64,000 bases of DNA from Xestospongia bergquistia (taxonomy: Eukaryota > Porifera > Demospongiae > Haplosclerida > Petrosiidae): NCBI GenBank assembly GCA_963965975.1, contig OZ014419.1, positions 7,148,150 through 7,212,149 of the forward strand. Reading direction: 5' to 3'. Of the stretch, positions 38,639 to 52,215 are shown piece by piece. Under the pieces are notes generated by a model. It ran no database searches. It was not told the origin of the DNA and worked only from the letters and a program-made list of their open reading frames with translations. Positions within the stretch are counted from its first letter, which is position 1. Every line of letters begins with the position of its first letter. The position numbers were made by a program, and so were the translations under genes.

Positions 38639-39145
38639 TTTTGCAGACAGCAATAGTATCTTGTCTTGGACAGCAGTTTCCAGAGATTTATGATTGAATT
38701 ATAGTTGTTTATATTGTACATGTTCATATTATAGTATACCACTTCCTTTTTGTAGGGCATAGACTGGCTTCCCTTACAAAACGAATACAATGCTTTTTGC
38801 TGACTATAAGAATTCTGACAGTGGACAATGTATGGTAATATAAACACTATCAACAATCATAATACAAGTATGTATGTATTAGCGTCACTAAGTGATGTAT
38901 TGCTTTTAAACACTTTCTTTCTTCTTAATCTGTTGAATTACATTATTACTTATATTATAGCAACATTTTTTGTACTGAATGATGAAATTTGAGTATAATA
39001 AAGAGCATTATATATTAGCTGCCTTACAAATTATAATAATTATAAGTAAGTTTATAATTTTCTTTGGTTTTGCTGTTTTGCTATTAATTGGAATTACGGT
39101 ATACCTGCCAAGTGGCGGGAAAGTGAAGGCTATTAGTGAATTGAA
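38639..39145. promoter_or_regulatory. Divergent promoter region, receptor copy 2 and POLA1
   Basis: About 500 bp between divergent starts. No coding exon is supported. A plus-strand hydrophobic frame (38979-39203) runs into POLA1 exon 1 in another frame and lacks a partner exon. Promoters of both genes are inferred here. Confidence 0.45.
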
Positions 39146-42100
39146 ATGGCAGAAGAAGGTTGTTCGTTACACACTTAAAGTGCGTTATCATTTTTTTACA
39201 TAGGTTCTACAGTGTCAGATGATACACCTGTTACTAGAAGAAGTCGTAGAGAAAGAAAGAGAAACAGACGTGATGATGCTCTGGACAAGATAAGGTAAGT
39301 CTTATACCATATATGGTAGTCCCACCCACTCTTTTAATTAGGTTATTTCATCAAACTGGCGTTCGTCAGGAAGATGATCTGGAATCAACAGATGGTCTTT
39401 TTGATTACATATCTGAGGAAGAATATTCAAAACTTGTTGAAGAGCGACAAAGAGATTGTTGGATATTAAATGATGGTAACCACACCTACTATTAATTAAC
39501 TATGATCTCAACATCATTACTAGATGGAACGTATCGTGAACATGGTCGAGAAATATTTGATGAAGAAGTTATAAATATGCCGACCAATGGAAAACAAGAA
39601 AAAAGGGTACATTTGTTTATTTGTCTATAATCATTTTATTCTAATTAAAGCCCACCCATAAAACAACAAAGGGCAATAGTAACATTAAGAAGATGGTACT
39701 TGGAATGAGTGGGAGTAAAAAGAAAAGCAACGAAGGAGGTGGAGTCTCAGTTCAAAATGATGCCTTGCTGTCAGAGATGTTATCTCAAATTGATGTAAGT
39801 CACATGATCAACAATAAGTAGTCATGTGACTTATTTCATTAGAATCAGCCACAGAAACAAGCCAAACGACTTAAACCATTTACTCCGCGATCTATGCAGA
39901 CCAAACCATTGACTCCTCCCACTTCTCATAGACCACCTGCCAAACCAGTTATACAAGTTCCACAGCTGCCTATACCAGATCCAATTCCCCCTAATTATGA
40001 TAATAATGAACAATGGGAACCAAGTTATGATGAATTACAATATGAGGTAAGAATGGACAAATAAAAGAGAAATGGATGGACAAGTCTCTTGTTTTAGGAG
40101 ACAACTATACCAGTAAAGAAGGAAGAAATAAAAGAAAATAAAATGGAAGAAGAGAGAATTATTATAGAGAAAAGAGAGACAGTGTAAGTATGACATCATT
40201 ATATCTTACATCATAATGATGTCATATAATAGTCCAATGGAAGCGGTATCAATGTCAGGATGGGAGACTATTAAAGAGGAACTTAATTTACAAGCCCCAC
40301 CCCCCAATGACAAGACTCCAGCTCTTATTGATAGTAAGACACTTCCCCTAATGGAGGATGAAGATGGAAATCAGTTTATTCGGTTTTACTGGTTGGATGC
40401 TTATGAAGATAGTTTTCGTCAACCTGGTATTGTTTATCTCTTTGGTAAAATATGGATTGAAGATGCTCGTGCTTACATCAGGTAGATCATGTGACTTTAA
40501 TGACTGATCACATGACAGACTCTACCCACCAGTTGTTGCATCATAGTCCGCAATATTGAAAGATGTCTTTATTTCTTACCACGTGATAAGGTAACTATGA
40601 TATGTAAATCACACAATTTTTTTGTCCAATAGATCCTCTCCAAGTCAGGTACTCCTTCAGATCAAGATGTAACAATGCAGGATGTTTATATGGTGGGTGT
40701 TGTCTTGTTAGTAACCACATTCATTTAGTCTATTTTAGGAGTTTAATGAGAAATTTGCTGAGAAATATCGACTTATGAAATTTGCTTCAAAAGTATATCT
40801 AATTTCATGTATTATAACATGACAGATATCCATCTTTAGAAAGTCACCAAAAAGTATGCTTTTGAATTATCTGATATTCCACGAGAGTCTGAGTACCTAG
40901 AAGTTCGTTACTCTGCTGATTATCAGGCTCCACCCAGTGATGCTACTGGATATTCTTTTAGTAAAGTGTTTGGGACAACTACCTCAAGGTGATTGTGTAT
41001 CATGTGACAGTTATGTGATCTTATTGTAGTTTAGAGAGATTAATTTTATCCTGTCAAATAAAGGGACCTTGTTGGTTAGACATAAAAGCTCCAAGTAAAT
41101 TTACTAATAATATACTAATAATATACTAACAATATACTAAAAATGTATTAATAGGTAAACCATCTAATAATGTTAGCTGGTGTCGTATTGAATGCATTGC
41201 TGATGGTTTGGCTGCAGTACATGTGTCACCAGAACAAGCTCCACCCCCTCCATTAACAGTGTTATCACTCAGTATAAAGACATTACTAAATACTCGTACC
41301 AGAACTAATGAAGTGGGTGTGGTCACTGCAACTACATTGTATATATTTTATTTGCTAGATATTGTGTTTTGGTGCATTAGTCCATCAAAATGTATCACTA
41401 GATAAGCCACCACCTTCAACACCTTTTCAGAACGACTTCTGTAGTAAGTACTAAACATGTCATTATAATGGACATTGTCTTCATTGTTTTTAGCAATTCG
41501 CTGTCCTCCTGATCGACACATGCCAGCTCGACTACAAGAACACTTGGATAAGAAAGTAAGACGAGTTTTCATTTTCATATTTATCCTCAAACCTGTACTC
41601 AGGGTCTCAAACTAGAGATCACTTCCTCAGAACGAGGATTGTTAGCTTATTTTCTTGCAAAATTAGCTAAAACAGATCCTGATATTATTATCGTATGTTA
41701 ACTCAGTATAACTCAGTATAATTCAGTATATTTCAGGGACATAATTTAACAACTCAATGGTTAGACACTTTACAGCACAGAATGTTTTCATGTAAAGTTC
41801 CATCATGGTCAAGAATTGGACGATTAAAAAGACAGAATATGCCCAAGGTATTAGTTTTCTCTTAGGAGACTTAACTTTCTCTCTCTTTCTCTCTAGGGTA
41901 GAGGAACAGTTTATAGTTTGTGTTGTGGTAGACTAGTGTGTGATGTCAAACTGTCAGCAAAGGAGTTAATTCGTTCTCGTAGTTATGATCTCTCTGAGCT
42001 GGCTAGCTCAGTCTTAAAAATGCACTATAAACCAATGGAAAATGAAGATATATCAGCTGCATTTGGGTATGTTATCAAGTGGGTGTGGTCAAAAGAACCA

Positions 42101-45100
42101 CACCCTCATGCACAGATGTTTTAATTTATAATTATTTTAGGAGTATTGATAGTCTAAGTATGATGATAAAACATACGATGGAAGAAGCCTTTCTTTCACT
42201 TAAACTTACTCATGAGTTGAGTGTATTGCCATTAGCTTATCAAATAACTTGTATAGCTGGTAATACAATGAGTCGTACTCTACTGGGAGGTCGATCTGAA
42301 CGCAATGAGTATCTTTTGTTACATGCCTTTACACAACAAGGATATATCCCTCCTGATAAACAAGAGAGTGCAAGACGAACTCAAGTACCTACTGAAGGAG
42401 ATGAAGAGGGCGGAGTCAGTACTACTAGCCGACGTCATAAACCTGCCTATGTTGGTGGACTTGTCTTGGATCCTAAAGTTGGATTCTATGATAGGTGGGC
42501 AGGGCTCAGTTATAACCTCACCCCTTTAATGAAGAATTTTCATTCTTTTAGGCTCATTTTATTGTTAGACTTCAATTCTCTTTATCCTACCATCATACAA
42601 GAATACAATATCTGTTTTACAACAATTGACCACGCCCATTGTGTTTCTGATGAAGACTTTGCTGCCTTGGCACCACCTGGAGACACCCAACCACAAGGTA
42701 TATCAATAAACCACACCCACTTAATTAAAAATATATTAGGTATATTGCCATCTGAGATAAGAGTATTGGTTGAACGTCGTCGTCAAGTAAAGCAGCTAAT
42801 GAAAGGGGCTACCTCAAAAGATACGATACAGCAATATGACATAAGACAAAAAGCATTAAAATTAACTGCTAACAGTATGTATGGCTGTCTAGGATTCTCA
42901 CATTCCAGATTTCATGCTAAGCCTTTAGCAGCTTTAGTTACTAGCAAAGGAAGACAGGTAATTAAATTAAGAGGATTGTACTCAGATGATTACAAAATCA
43001 TTAGTGTAACTATTCAATTACTGTAGATTACAGAGTTTTCCCCATTATTTGTACAATGCTGACTGTAGTTCTTTAATAACTGTTAATTGTATGCATCTCT
43101 AAGATATATATTATTTTGGCTTTACCCAAATATGGTAATTGTAACTAATCTCTTTGATGTAAAGTGTTATGTTGACCATCTGTTGTAACTGATAACATTG
43201 TATATATATATTATATTAATTAAATTATCATAGCTCAATAGTATATACACACACACACACATTCATAAACATGAAACCTTCATTGTTAAAGTGTGAGGGT
43301 CAATTGATTAGGAGACGGGAGTTATTGTTTGGACTAGAGTCTTTCTACTTATTTAATTATCTCATTCTTTAAGAATATTGTTTTAGATATTATATGTTTA
43401 TAGATACTTGAACAGACGAGAGATTTGGCAACTAAAGTAAGTTTGTCACGACTTTTTCTTTCACATGATATTAATCGTACACAATAGTTGGGTCTAGATG
43501 TTATTTATGGTGATACTGATTCTATTATGATAGACAGTGGGACTAGAGATTTAAAAAAGGCAGAATCTTTAGCTCATCAAGTTAAATCCGAAGTTAATAA
43601 ATTATATCGTCTATTAGAAATTGATATCGATGGGATTTTTAAATGCATGCTATTGCTGAAGAAAAAAAAGTAAGTTTGTATTTGTCACAAGAAAACAGAC
43701 ATGAATGACCCCTCACTCCTTAAAATTATATTGACTTAATGGTAATATTAACACGCCTGTAGTCTAGTTGCCACCTCCTTATTAGTTGGTCTAATTATAC
43801 CAAAGTCTTCTACCCCACCACTGTTCCACCTCTAATCAAAGTTGGCGCCCATATTATTACATGACTTAACATGTATATTGTGTGGTTAGTCAGAAGAGAT
43901 GAAGGCGTCTTGTATCCACAAAAGTGCTACCTCATACAAGATCAAAGTTCTTGTTAATGGACCACAACAATTCTGTTTTGGTAGACTTTTATTTGATTAT
44001 TTTTCTAACACTTTAGATACGCTGCCATTTCTATACACAAACATGATAGTATGTTATGTTAACATTCTATGCTAGTATTAAATGTGTAATATTTGAACTA
44101 TAGATGAATTGATAGAGAAACGAGAATTAAAAGGTATAGATATTGTTAGGAGAGATTGGTCAGATCTGGCTAAGAGAGCTGGACAGTAAGTCATGAGTCA
44201 CATGACTATCACATGATTTTATGTCTTAGTTTTGTATTGGACGAGATTCTGGCAGGACAAAATCTTGATGATTTAATTGACCATGTACAGACGTTTCTAA
44301 CACAAAGTATAAAATATTATTATGGTAGCTGCCATTTCTCTTTATAGTTAGTGATGAAGTCAGAAATGGAAAAACTGATTTAAAGGATTTTATTATAACT
44401 AAAGTAAGTTCATTATTTTATTGGAAATTAATTAAATTTATTTATAAAAGGCTCTTACTAAATTACCTGAAGACTATCCTGATAAAAAGAGTCTTGCCCA
44501 TGTACAAGTAGCTATGAGGATGATCAGTAGACAGCAACATGTCCAACCTGGTGATGTCATACCATATATAGTTTGCGAGGTAAGATGGTAGTTAACAATG
44601 TTATATAGAAGAAAGAATGTTTACTAGGGAGAAGGGAATACATCACATACGTTGAGGTCCTTTCATCCCAGTGAGGTTATACAACAACAATTAAAGGTCG
44701 ATAGCCAGTACTATCTTCAACACCAAGTGAGTTAACCACACCCATTATTGTCATGGTAACATAATGTAGGTTCATGCTGTTATATCTCGACTTTGTGAAC
44801 CCATTGCTGGATTAGATGCACCTCATTTAGCAGAATGGTTGGGACTAGATCCATCAGCCTTCTCCAGTCGCATTAAAGGATACGAAGATGAAGAGATACA
44901 ATCAGGAGAGACCCTTTTACCAGAAGGAGGGACGTTTGAAGCTGATCCTCTGTACATACATTGTTCAAAGTGTGGGATATGTCAGCATTTTAATGAGAAG
45001 GTGAACAAACAAACTAATTAATAACGATTTGTAACAATGCATTTGTTACATCAAGTACAGTCTCTCCCCTACATTGTAATGTAGTTAGTTTACTCAAAAA

Positions 45101-46201
45101 AATAGTTATGTGTGTGACACATCTGTTCTACACACACTATCAACTTGCCACATCAAAGAACGAGCAATTGTTGTTTTAAAAGATACAATTGAGTTATTAG
45201 CTCACACCCAAAATTGAATTTCAGTGCAATTATGTAAATTTAATTATTAATGCAATATCAAATACTTCAAATTATGTAGTGTCAGGTGTCAAACCTCATC
45301 ACCGTGGCAACTGGTTTTCTGTAGGAGCCTGTCTGTCCAGAGATCTTTTAGACACAACCCTTGTATATTGTTTATAATTGAATTAGTTGTCTTTGTTATT
45401 TTTCAGTGGTCTTATAATTCCTTTGTATAAATTCAATCAAATTTAATGTATTTATTTGAGACTGCTTGACCTCTTTAATAGATTTACTTTTAAATGTTAC
45501 ATATAGAATATCAACATGACAATTTTAATTATTGTTAACATGTAAATAGTTTGTGTTAAATGGCCATATCTAATTAAATAAATTCATTTTTAACTAATCG
45601 ATTCACTAATGATATTACCTTGTATAGGAAAGATACTCTTGTACTCAATGTGGTAATCCATTTACTGATGATATATTATGTAATGCTGTATCATTGGCTA
45701 TACACTATTATATTGGTTTGTATTATCAGGTATGACTATGACATTGGAATGTCTTTGTAATTAGTATAATTAACAACATTTAAAATTTATTATTAATATT
45801 TAATTGTGTTAAAAGAGAGTAATTGTAATTTTATTATTTTTAGGGATGGTTGACGTGTAAAGATCCTTCATGTCAATTTCGTACTCGTTGTAGTCTAATG
45901 ACAAATAGCTGTCCTGTCTGTGGTCCTGAGAAGGACATGGGATTAAAAGAGGAGGTGAGAATGACATAGTAGGAGGTACTGTATTATCTTTTAAATATAG
46001 TATTCAAGTGGTGATTTATATTGTCAATTAAGACATTTCAAGTCCATATTTTCAGGTATATCCCACCCCTCCTCCTCCTTTTGATAAATGATTTATTTTT
46101 TTGTAGAAAAAGAATTGATTTCAAAATTAATCCAACAATATTTAGATGCAAATGCTTATTGTAATGTTAACTTGAAGTTATTATTTCCAACTCTGAGATA
46201 A
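39146..46201 (+). CDS. POLA1: DNA polymerase alpha catalytic subunit
   Basis: POLA1 extends primase RNA primers at origins and lagging strands. More than 25 exons are joinable from [26 protein letters not shown]-terminal acidic/basic segments include the family's [12 protein letters not shown]…GREIFDE block. The conserved [20 protein letters not shown], the inactive exonuclease-like domain (DPDIIIGHNL) and the palm follow. Motif A is [20 protein letters not shown] near 42570, motif [14 protein letters not shown] near 42860, motif C YGDTDS near 43505. The C-terminal cysteine modules that bind the B subunit are present (CSKCGIC … CTQCGNPF … CKDPSCQF … CPVCG). Introns are longer near the 3' end (about 440, 330 and 620 bp). 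The protein ends KLLFPTLR. All catalytic aspartates are intact. Confidence 0.97.
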
Positions 46202-46342
46202 TTATTCATTGATTAAATATTTACTTATTATGTCAAGAAAGAGTCAAAGATCATGTGAAAGTCATGTGATTGTACTACAAAAGTGATTAAAAATTAAATT
46301 AAGTGTGTGCAAAAAAAGTTTCATGTAGTATCTAAAATGTTG

Positions 46343-47913
46343 TCATGATGACGTCACAGTTTTAGGAACTTGGACGCTTATCACTGGAAGAGAAGGAGCT
46401 ATAGCTGATGCAGATACAGGCACTTGTGCTAGAGATAACGGTGACATAATTTGAGGGACTACTGTTGCTCTACCCCCATTAACATGAGTCAGACCAACCA
46501 ATTGTGATGGATTCAATATAGTTGGTATTTGAGTTGGTGCAAGCCCTCCAGCTGATATCGTTGCTAATTGAGGTTGTAATATGACACTACCATTAGGAAG
46601 GGTTCGTATACAAGTAATTGGAGAAGATAGAAAATTTATCGGCCAAGTTGCAGCTGCATTACTTCCAGTAGCAGCCATCAATTGCGAGATGGGAAGAGAA
46701 GCTGTAGCTGAGAGCGGTGAAGATGCTATGTTTGTAGTTCCTTCAGTTGGTGGCACTATTGATGGATTTATAGCTACTGTAGTCATGATAGGAGCTAGCT
46801 CTGTTGGGTTGGATTGTATGGGTGAGCTGGCTGTTTGTGCTGAATTTTGTTTATCTTTTTTCCTCCACTTTGCTCTCCTGTTCTGAAACCATACCTGTAC
46901 AGGACAAAAAGAAAAATGTCATTTTTAAGATGTCTTTGTTTTTCTTTAACGATGCCTTTGATCTAATTTGCCTTCAAAACCATGTCATTCCAGATCACTT
47001 AGTGGTATGTGGTTTGTTCTATGGTGAATGAACTAGTAAACAATCATTATGTTTCTAAGTCTAGACGATAAGTCTAAGAAACTGTAGACAAATTTATTAG
47101 TGTTTTTATATACTAGACAATGTTTATTAATAAATTAATTATTATTTGACTAATCAATTATAATACGATTATGTAACTTGTTTATTTTCAGCCTGTTGGT
47201 CATGCTAACATAATGGATATGGCTTGTTATCCTTTATATCTTATAGTTGATGGTATGAACTGTTTACAATTAAATGATAATGGGGAATATAATGCAATCA
47301 TGTTTGATTAGTGAGATGATTTTGAAGTCTTTGTAAACAAATATACCATAGATACCATATTAAATTAGTTAAGATAATCATTGTTATTAGTTTGTCATTA
47401 AACTGTTTTAAATTAATCAGAATACTAACTCTTTCTCTCTTATTTTCTTACCTGTACTCGAGCCTCTGTTAGCTCAACACGATTAGCAAGATCTTCTCTT
47501 GTAAATACATCTGGATAATGTGTTCTCTCAAACACCTTTTCTAGTTCTCGTAGTTGGAAACTTGTAAATGTTGTACGATATCGTCTCTTTTTCTTCAATA
47601 CAGTTTCATTCTGGGGAGAGCCTGAAAACACAAATTTAGTTATCTATTCTATGTTTATAGACTTACCTTCATGATCTGACTTTCTTCCTCCCACCTGTTG
47701 TAATCCGTCTTGACTGGAATATAACATTGGAGAACTTGTACCAAGGCCATCAGCTGTACTGCTAGTGGAAGGAGATGGTGTCCTACTTCGTAGAGGAGAT
47801 ATACCGATTGAAAAACTTCCTGGTGTAGTTGTTACTACTGGAGTCTCGCTCTCTTCCTCTAATATCGTCGAGGGCGACGATGAGTTAGGTGCCTCGCTCA
47901 TCACTAACACCAT
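46343..47913 (-). CDS. Paired-like (Arx-type) homeobox transcription factor
   Basis: Three exons. The N-terminal exon is Ser/Thr/Pro-rich (starts [20 protein letters not shown]). The homeodomain begins [20 protein letters not shown], continues [19 protein letters not shown] and [19 protein letters not shown], with glutamine at position 50. It is split by a 557-bp intron between positions 46 and 47 (VQ|VW), the intron position typical of PRD-class homeobox genes. The closest animal family by eye is Aristaless-related (Arx/Alx). No paired domain or OAR motif is visible. The C-terminal 150 residues are hydrophobic/Ser/Thr/Pro ([20 protein letters not shown]) and may be a transactivation region. 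It lies tail to tail with POLA1. Confidence 0.92.
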
Positions 47914-48778
47914 CTGTTGTTCTGAAGTGGCACTCGTTACCTCGAGAAGACGTAGAAACTTTTAAAAGCTGCTCAGTGAAAAATATTATTTATTTTTAGC
48001 GAACTGCGAAGAGTTCTTGTTACCAAAAAATGCGAAGTTATTCTAATGCAGATGGCGTTAAGTGTTATGGCCTATGGTCGGCATAGTTCGGCTCCTTTGA
48101 TAGCTAATTTAATATGAAGTGGTTAATACTATGAACAAGCCGTCCAAGTATACGTACACTTGATATTAGAATCTAATTGCTTGTATAGCCCAAAGGCCTA
48201 AATTTGTAAGATACTTTAATTAATAGTGTCTGTGTCGGCGCCTTTGTACTTGTGGTAGGCCGTTGACACCCACAACTACAGTGTATATTAGCCCACTAAT
48301 TCTATTACACCGACTACAACAATAACAATTACTGCAATACAATAACACCATATTATAACATTGTATTAACTACAATATATTATAATGCATTAACCCCAAT
48401 TATGCTATTAGATGATATAGGTATATCTGATCTTACTGAACAATAATTGACTTAGCGTTGAAACCTAATGACTGTTATCACTCACAAAGCATTAGTGACC
48501 TTACATCAAAGCTGCCAAAATCAACTATCATAAAATTACATTTTTATAATCCTCTGACAGTAAATACGTACAATATCACCATGGCAACAGTTTTGTTGAG
48601 AAATATATATGAACTTCAAAACATTTTTTTCTACAAACAATATATTATAATACAATGCATTATTAACTGATGTAACATTAAAACAATACTTGAATACAAC
48701 AATAAGTAATTTATGGTACTGTCTAAATATACAAAAAGATGTTTGACATAGGTAGTGTGATTTTTAAAGACGGCTGGA
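47914..48778. other. Intergenic region upstream of the homeobox gene
   Basis: About 865 bp with no convincing exons. It holds the promoter of the homeobox gene, likely near 47920-48100, and the 3' UTR of importin alpha at its far end. Locally GC-richer segments (TGTGTCGGCGCCTTTGTACT near 48229) are present. Small open frames here have no recognisable product. Confidence 0.5.
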
Positions 48779-51260
48779 CTAAAACTTAAAGCCACCTCCA
48801 GGTAATTGTGCATTTCGGAACTGGTAACCTTCTTCTCCTTGAGTGGGTGCTACCTGCGTATCTTCATCATCCTAAAAGTAGTAACAAAGTACAATTATTA
48901 ACCTGTTGACAACATTAACTTTTGATTATCACATTGACATAAGCTTTGTTGTGGTTAACAATACAGTTAATGCAAGTAGAGTAATTGCTTACTTCTGCTT
49001 GAAAGTAGCGCTCTATTAGAGAGTAAGCTAATTTATAAATCTCAATATTATCGTGTTGTTGTAGTGCCTCAATTCTTTCGACTCCTCCAGCTTCTTCAAT
49101 AACATCAGCTATTATCTTGGCTTGAGGTCCAGCCATTTTTAATATATTTCCAAGACCATCTAATATGACTTGAATTACCATAGAGTCTTGTGTGACTAAC
49201 ATTCCACACATTGGTGGTATACAACCTTGCTGGACAATATAACTGACCTATTACATATAAGAAGTGATCTAGTCACATTTGATAAGCTGTACTTACTTGT
49301 TGTACAGATCCGCCCACAGTTAAATTACTAAGTGCCCAGGCTGCTTCTTTTTGTGTTTTAAAGTTTCCTTGAGCCAATATCGTAATCAATGGAGGAATTA
49401 GACAGGCGTCTATTACCATTTGAATTTGTCCCTGATTACCAGCAGTTATATTAGACAATGTCCACACTGCTTCCTACAGTATAATAAATATGAGTAAGAA
49501 TTTAATGAAAAGTATAACTCATGACTTTCACTTTCAATTCTGAAGAAATGTAATAATACATTTTACAACTATGTTTGGGTAATCTCCAAAGCCAGAGCTA
49601 GTCAATGATATGATGTTGATGACTTACTCTGACAATAGAAGGTCTAGGATGATGTAATAGGGTTATAAGATGTAGTAAGATGCCATGATCCAATACAACT
49701 TGTGTTTGTTCATCAGTTCCTGTTACTATATTACCTAATGTACGTAGAGCTGGCATCTGAATAGGAGAAAAGACGGGTATAATGGAAAATTATATAGTGA
49801 TACCACAATAGAGGAACATTGGTATAATGGTAGCAGTACAATTGTAATGGAACATTGGTATAATGAACACAAGACGCCTTGTATGTCATTGATGAAATAC
49901 ATATAGTACCTTACCACTATCTTATTTTCCTGGATGCCTAATAAAGGAACTAATTTAGGGACTACCCCAGAATCTAAAACAGCCTACACAAATAACGAAA
50001 TTGATTTAGATCATGTGACTATCAGCTGACCTGAATTTGTCTTGTATTTCCATCAGCTAAGAAGGACAATGCCCAACAAGCATCAACTTGGACATCAAGT
50101 GTAGGATGTTGTACTAGTCCTACTAGCGAAGGTAGTGTCTAATACAACAAAAGATGACCACACCCACTTTAACATAAGACATACCACAACAACAGACTGG
50201 AATGGTGGTGGAGGGTTCTTATTTCGACACAAATTAGAAATAGTCCATGTCACATTTTGCAACAGTGACGTCTAAATATTACGAAATAATGGTTGTCATG
50301 GCAACATAATCACTTACAGGTGTTCTTTCTGATACTAATGCCAATAAAGGGTCGATGATACCAGCTCTTATGACAAAATCTCTACACTCAGGACCATCAC
50401 CCGTTATATTACCTAAAGCCCAAACAGCTTGCTCGCACACATTAACATGAGGAGATGATAAAAGTTGTATTAAAATAGGGACGGCTCCTAATAATTGAGA
50501 TAATATATACTCAATGAGAGGTATATATGACACTTACCACATGCTACAACAGTCTTTGTTTGTATGGAACTACCAGAGGCAATGTTAGTAAGTGCCCAGG
50601 CAGCTTCAAATTGTAGAGTGGGACTATAAGACACACTATATAACATTGTATGTGTAGACAATAGCTTACTGATCATGTTGGAGACATTCTACTAATATAG
50701 GTACTAAACCAACACTAGAAGAGAGATTAAATCATGATTCCTGTCAATTATTTAATTACCTTATTAATTCATCTATTGGAGGGTTACGCCCCTTAGATAA
50801 TATCTTCCTAATGTGTTAAAATTATTAATGACAACATAATTTTATTTATGATGTCATAATTACCTAACTAATTGAATCCCCTCCAATTTTTGTTCCAAAA
50901 CTGTATGGCGAGCTTTACGGACAATATCATGTAGTGAGTATGTACTTAACTCCTGGATATAAAGTAAATATAGTGGGTGTGGCACATTAAGAGGTGTGGC
51001 TTACAGTTAATACAGATGTTTGAATGTCAAGAGGTATGTTTCTTTTTTTAAGCATTTGTTCATCTTTCTTGTTCTAAAGTATCTATCAAACAATAAACTG
51101 AACTATATAAACTTACTTTCCGTAATTCTACAGTAACTTCAGTTCTCCTCCGTCTCATTTCCTATAAGAAACAGATATGACCACACCCACTAACACACCC
51201 TCAACTTACAGCCTGATCTCGACCCTTATTCTTGAAATTCTTATACCGTCCCTCGGACAT
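48779..51260 (-). CDS. KPNA4: Importin subunit alpha (karyopherin alpha 3/4 type)
   Basis: This adaptor binds classical nuclear localisation signals and importin beta. The N-terminal IBB domain reads [20 protein letters not shown] and [20 protein letters not shown], which resembles the KPNA3/KPNA4 (alpha-3) subfamily rather than KPNA1 or KPNA2. Ten armadillo repeats follow with the NLS-groove W-x3-N motifs: [84 protein letters not shown]. The C-terminus [15 protein letters not shown] is the CAS-binding end. About 12 small exons. The start MSEGRYKNF is at 51260, about 300 bp from the divergent GET2/CAML gene. The choice between KPNA3 and KPNA4 is not meaningful for an early-branching animal. 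Confidence 0.95.
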
Positions 51261-51565
51261 TGTCACACAACTACAAATAATGGACATTATAAGTCCTTTG
51301 TATCACACTTATTGCTTACATCAATGAGAGAGTGATTAGACACAATAACAGAGCTTTAGAGTGATGGTTTGAGCTTTTGATGGTAACTTCAGTGATGTAC
51401 ACTAATCATAGCCTCACTCTTACTCAGTTGAACAACACTAACTGGAAAACTTGTCAGACACTTAGTGACAAATCCACTTAACAGTTGATACACTACTTTG
51501 CAGGTGGGATACTGTTGATTAACTGCGCATGCGCAGAACACTAGGGGTTTACCCTTACATGCAAG
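51261..51565. promoter_or_regulatory. Divergent promoter, importin alpha and GET2/CAML
   Basis: About 300 bp between divergent starts. It includes the GC-richer palindromic motif CTGCGCATGCGCAG near 51523, which matches the consensus of an NRF-1 site (GCGCATGCGC), a common element of housekeeping bidirectional promoters. The motif is seen directly; the use is inferred. Confidence 0.6.
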
Positions 51566-52197
51566 ATGGCTGAAAAGGAGGCAAAGAGAAGAGAGCAAAG
51601 AAGAAGGAAAATACTTGAAAATGCAAACAGTCGACTGGAGAAATTATCAGGAGCCAAAGGGTACATTTAATAGTATCATGATGTAATATCTTATTATCTA
51701 TTTTTAGACCACGAAACACCCCTCCAGCATCAACACAATACTTTAGTACATCTACTAGACAAGAAAATATACAAGGAATAAATCATGATCAAGAACAAAA
51801 CAAATCTTTGTTGTCACCACCTTCTCTCTACAACAAACTTAAGTATACAATATCTTCAAAGTTGCATGTACTGGCTCAAATCACAACCTGTATCACAATG
51901 GCCATTGCAATTAAAATGCAATTAAGCACTTCAATAATTGGGGCATCCTTATTATCCAGTATTTTCATTTTATCAATTGCATTTCTCCAAATGTACAGTC
52001 AGTATGACCACACCCATCATTATCAATTAACAAACAATCATTGGTTAGATAGTGTTGTCTCAATGGTGAGATCTATATCTCCTTCAGTTGGTACTAAAGT
52101 AGACATTACCATATTACTAGTAACTATAGCTCAACTATTTATATATAATATAATATTAACTTTGTTTTTCACAGTGTTTATTAGTTGTATTTTATGA
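51566..52197 (+). CDS. CAMLG: GET2/CAML-like tail-anchored protein insertase subunit
   Basis: Two exons give about 195 residues. The N-terminus MAEKEAKRREQRRRKILENA + NSRLEKLSGAKG is the hallmark of Get2/CAML: an acidic-basic helix with RRRK followed by a SRL-x-K-L/I-x-G motif that recruits the Get3/TRC40 ATPase. A Ser/Gln-rich linker leads to three hydrophobic segments (LAQITTCITMAIAI; SIIGASLLSSIFILSIAFL; ILLVTIAQLFIYNIILTLFF), as expected for the ER membrane subunit that partners WRB/Get1. Similarity to vertebrate CAML is confined to the N-terminal motif and topology, hence moderate confidence. One exon codes a YDHTHH stretch that exactly overlaps a copy of the ACCACACCCA motif seen in many introns. 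Confidence 0.8.
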
Positions 52198-52215
52198 TGT
52201 TAATGTTATAACTTG

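Noticed and set aside
38979..39203. Plus-strand frame with a hydrophobic segment upstream of POLA1
   Set aside because: It overlaps POLA1 exon 1 in another frame, has no matching partner exon and resembles no known protein.
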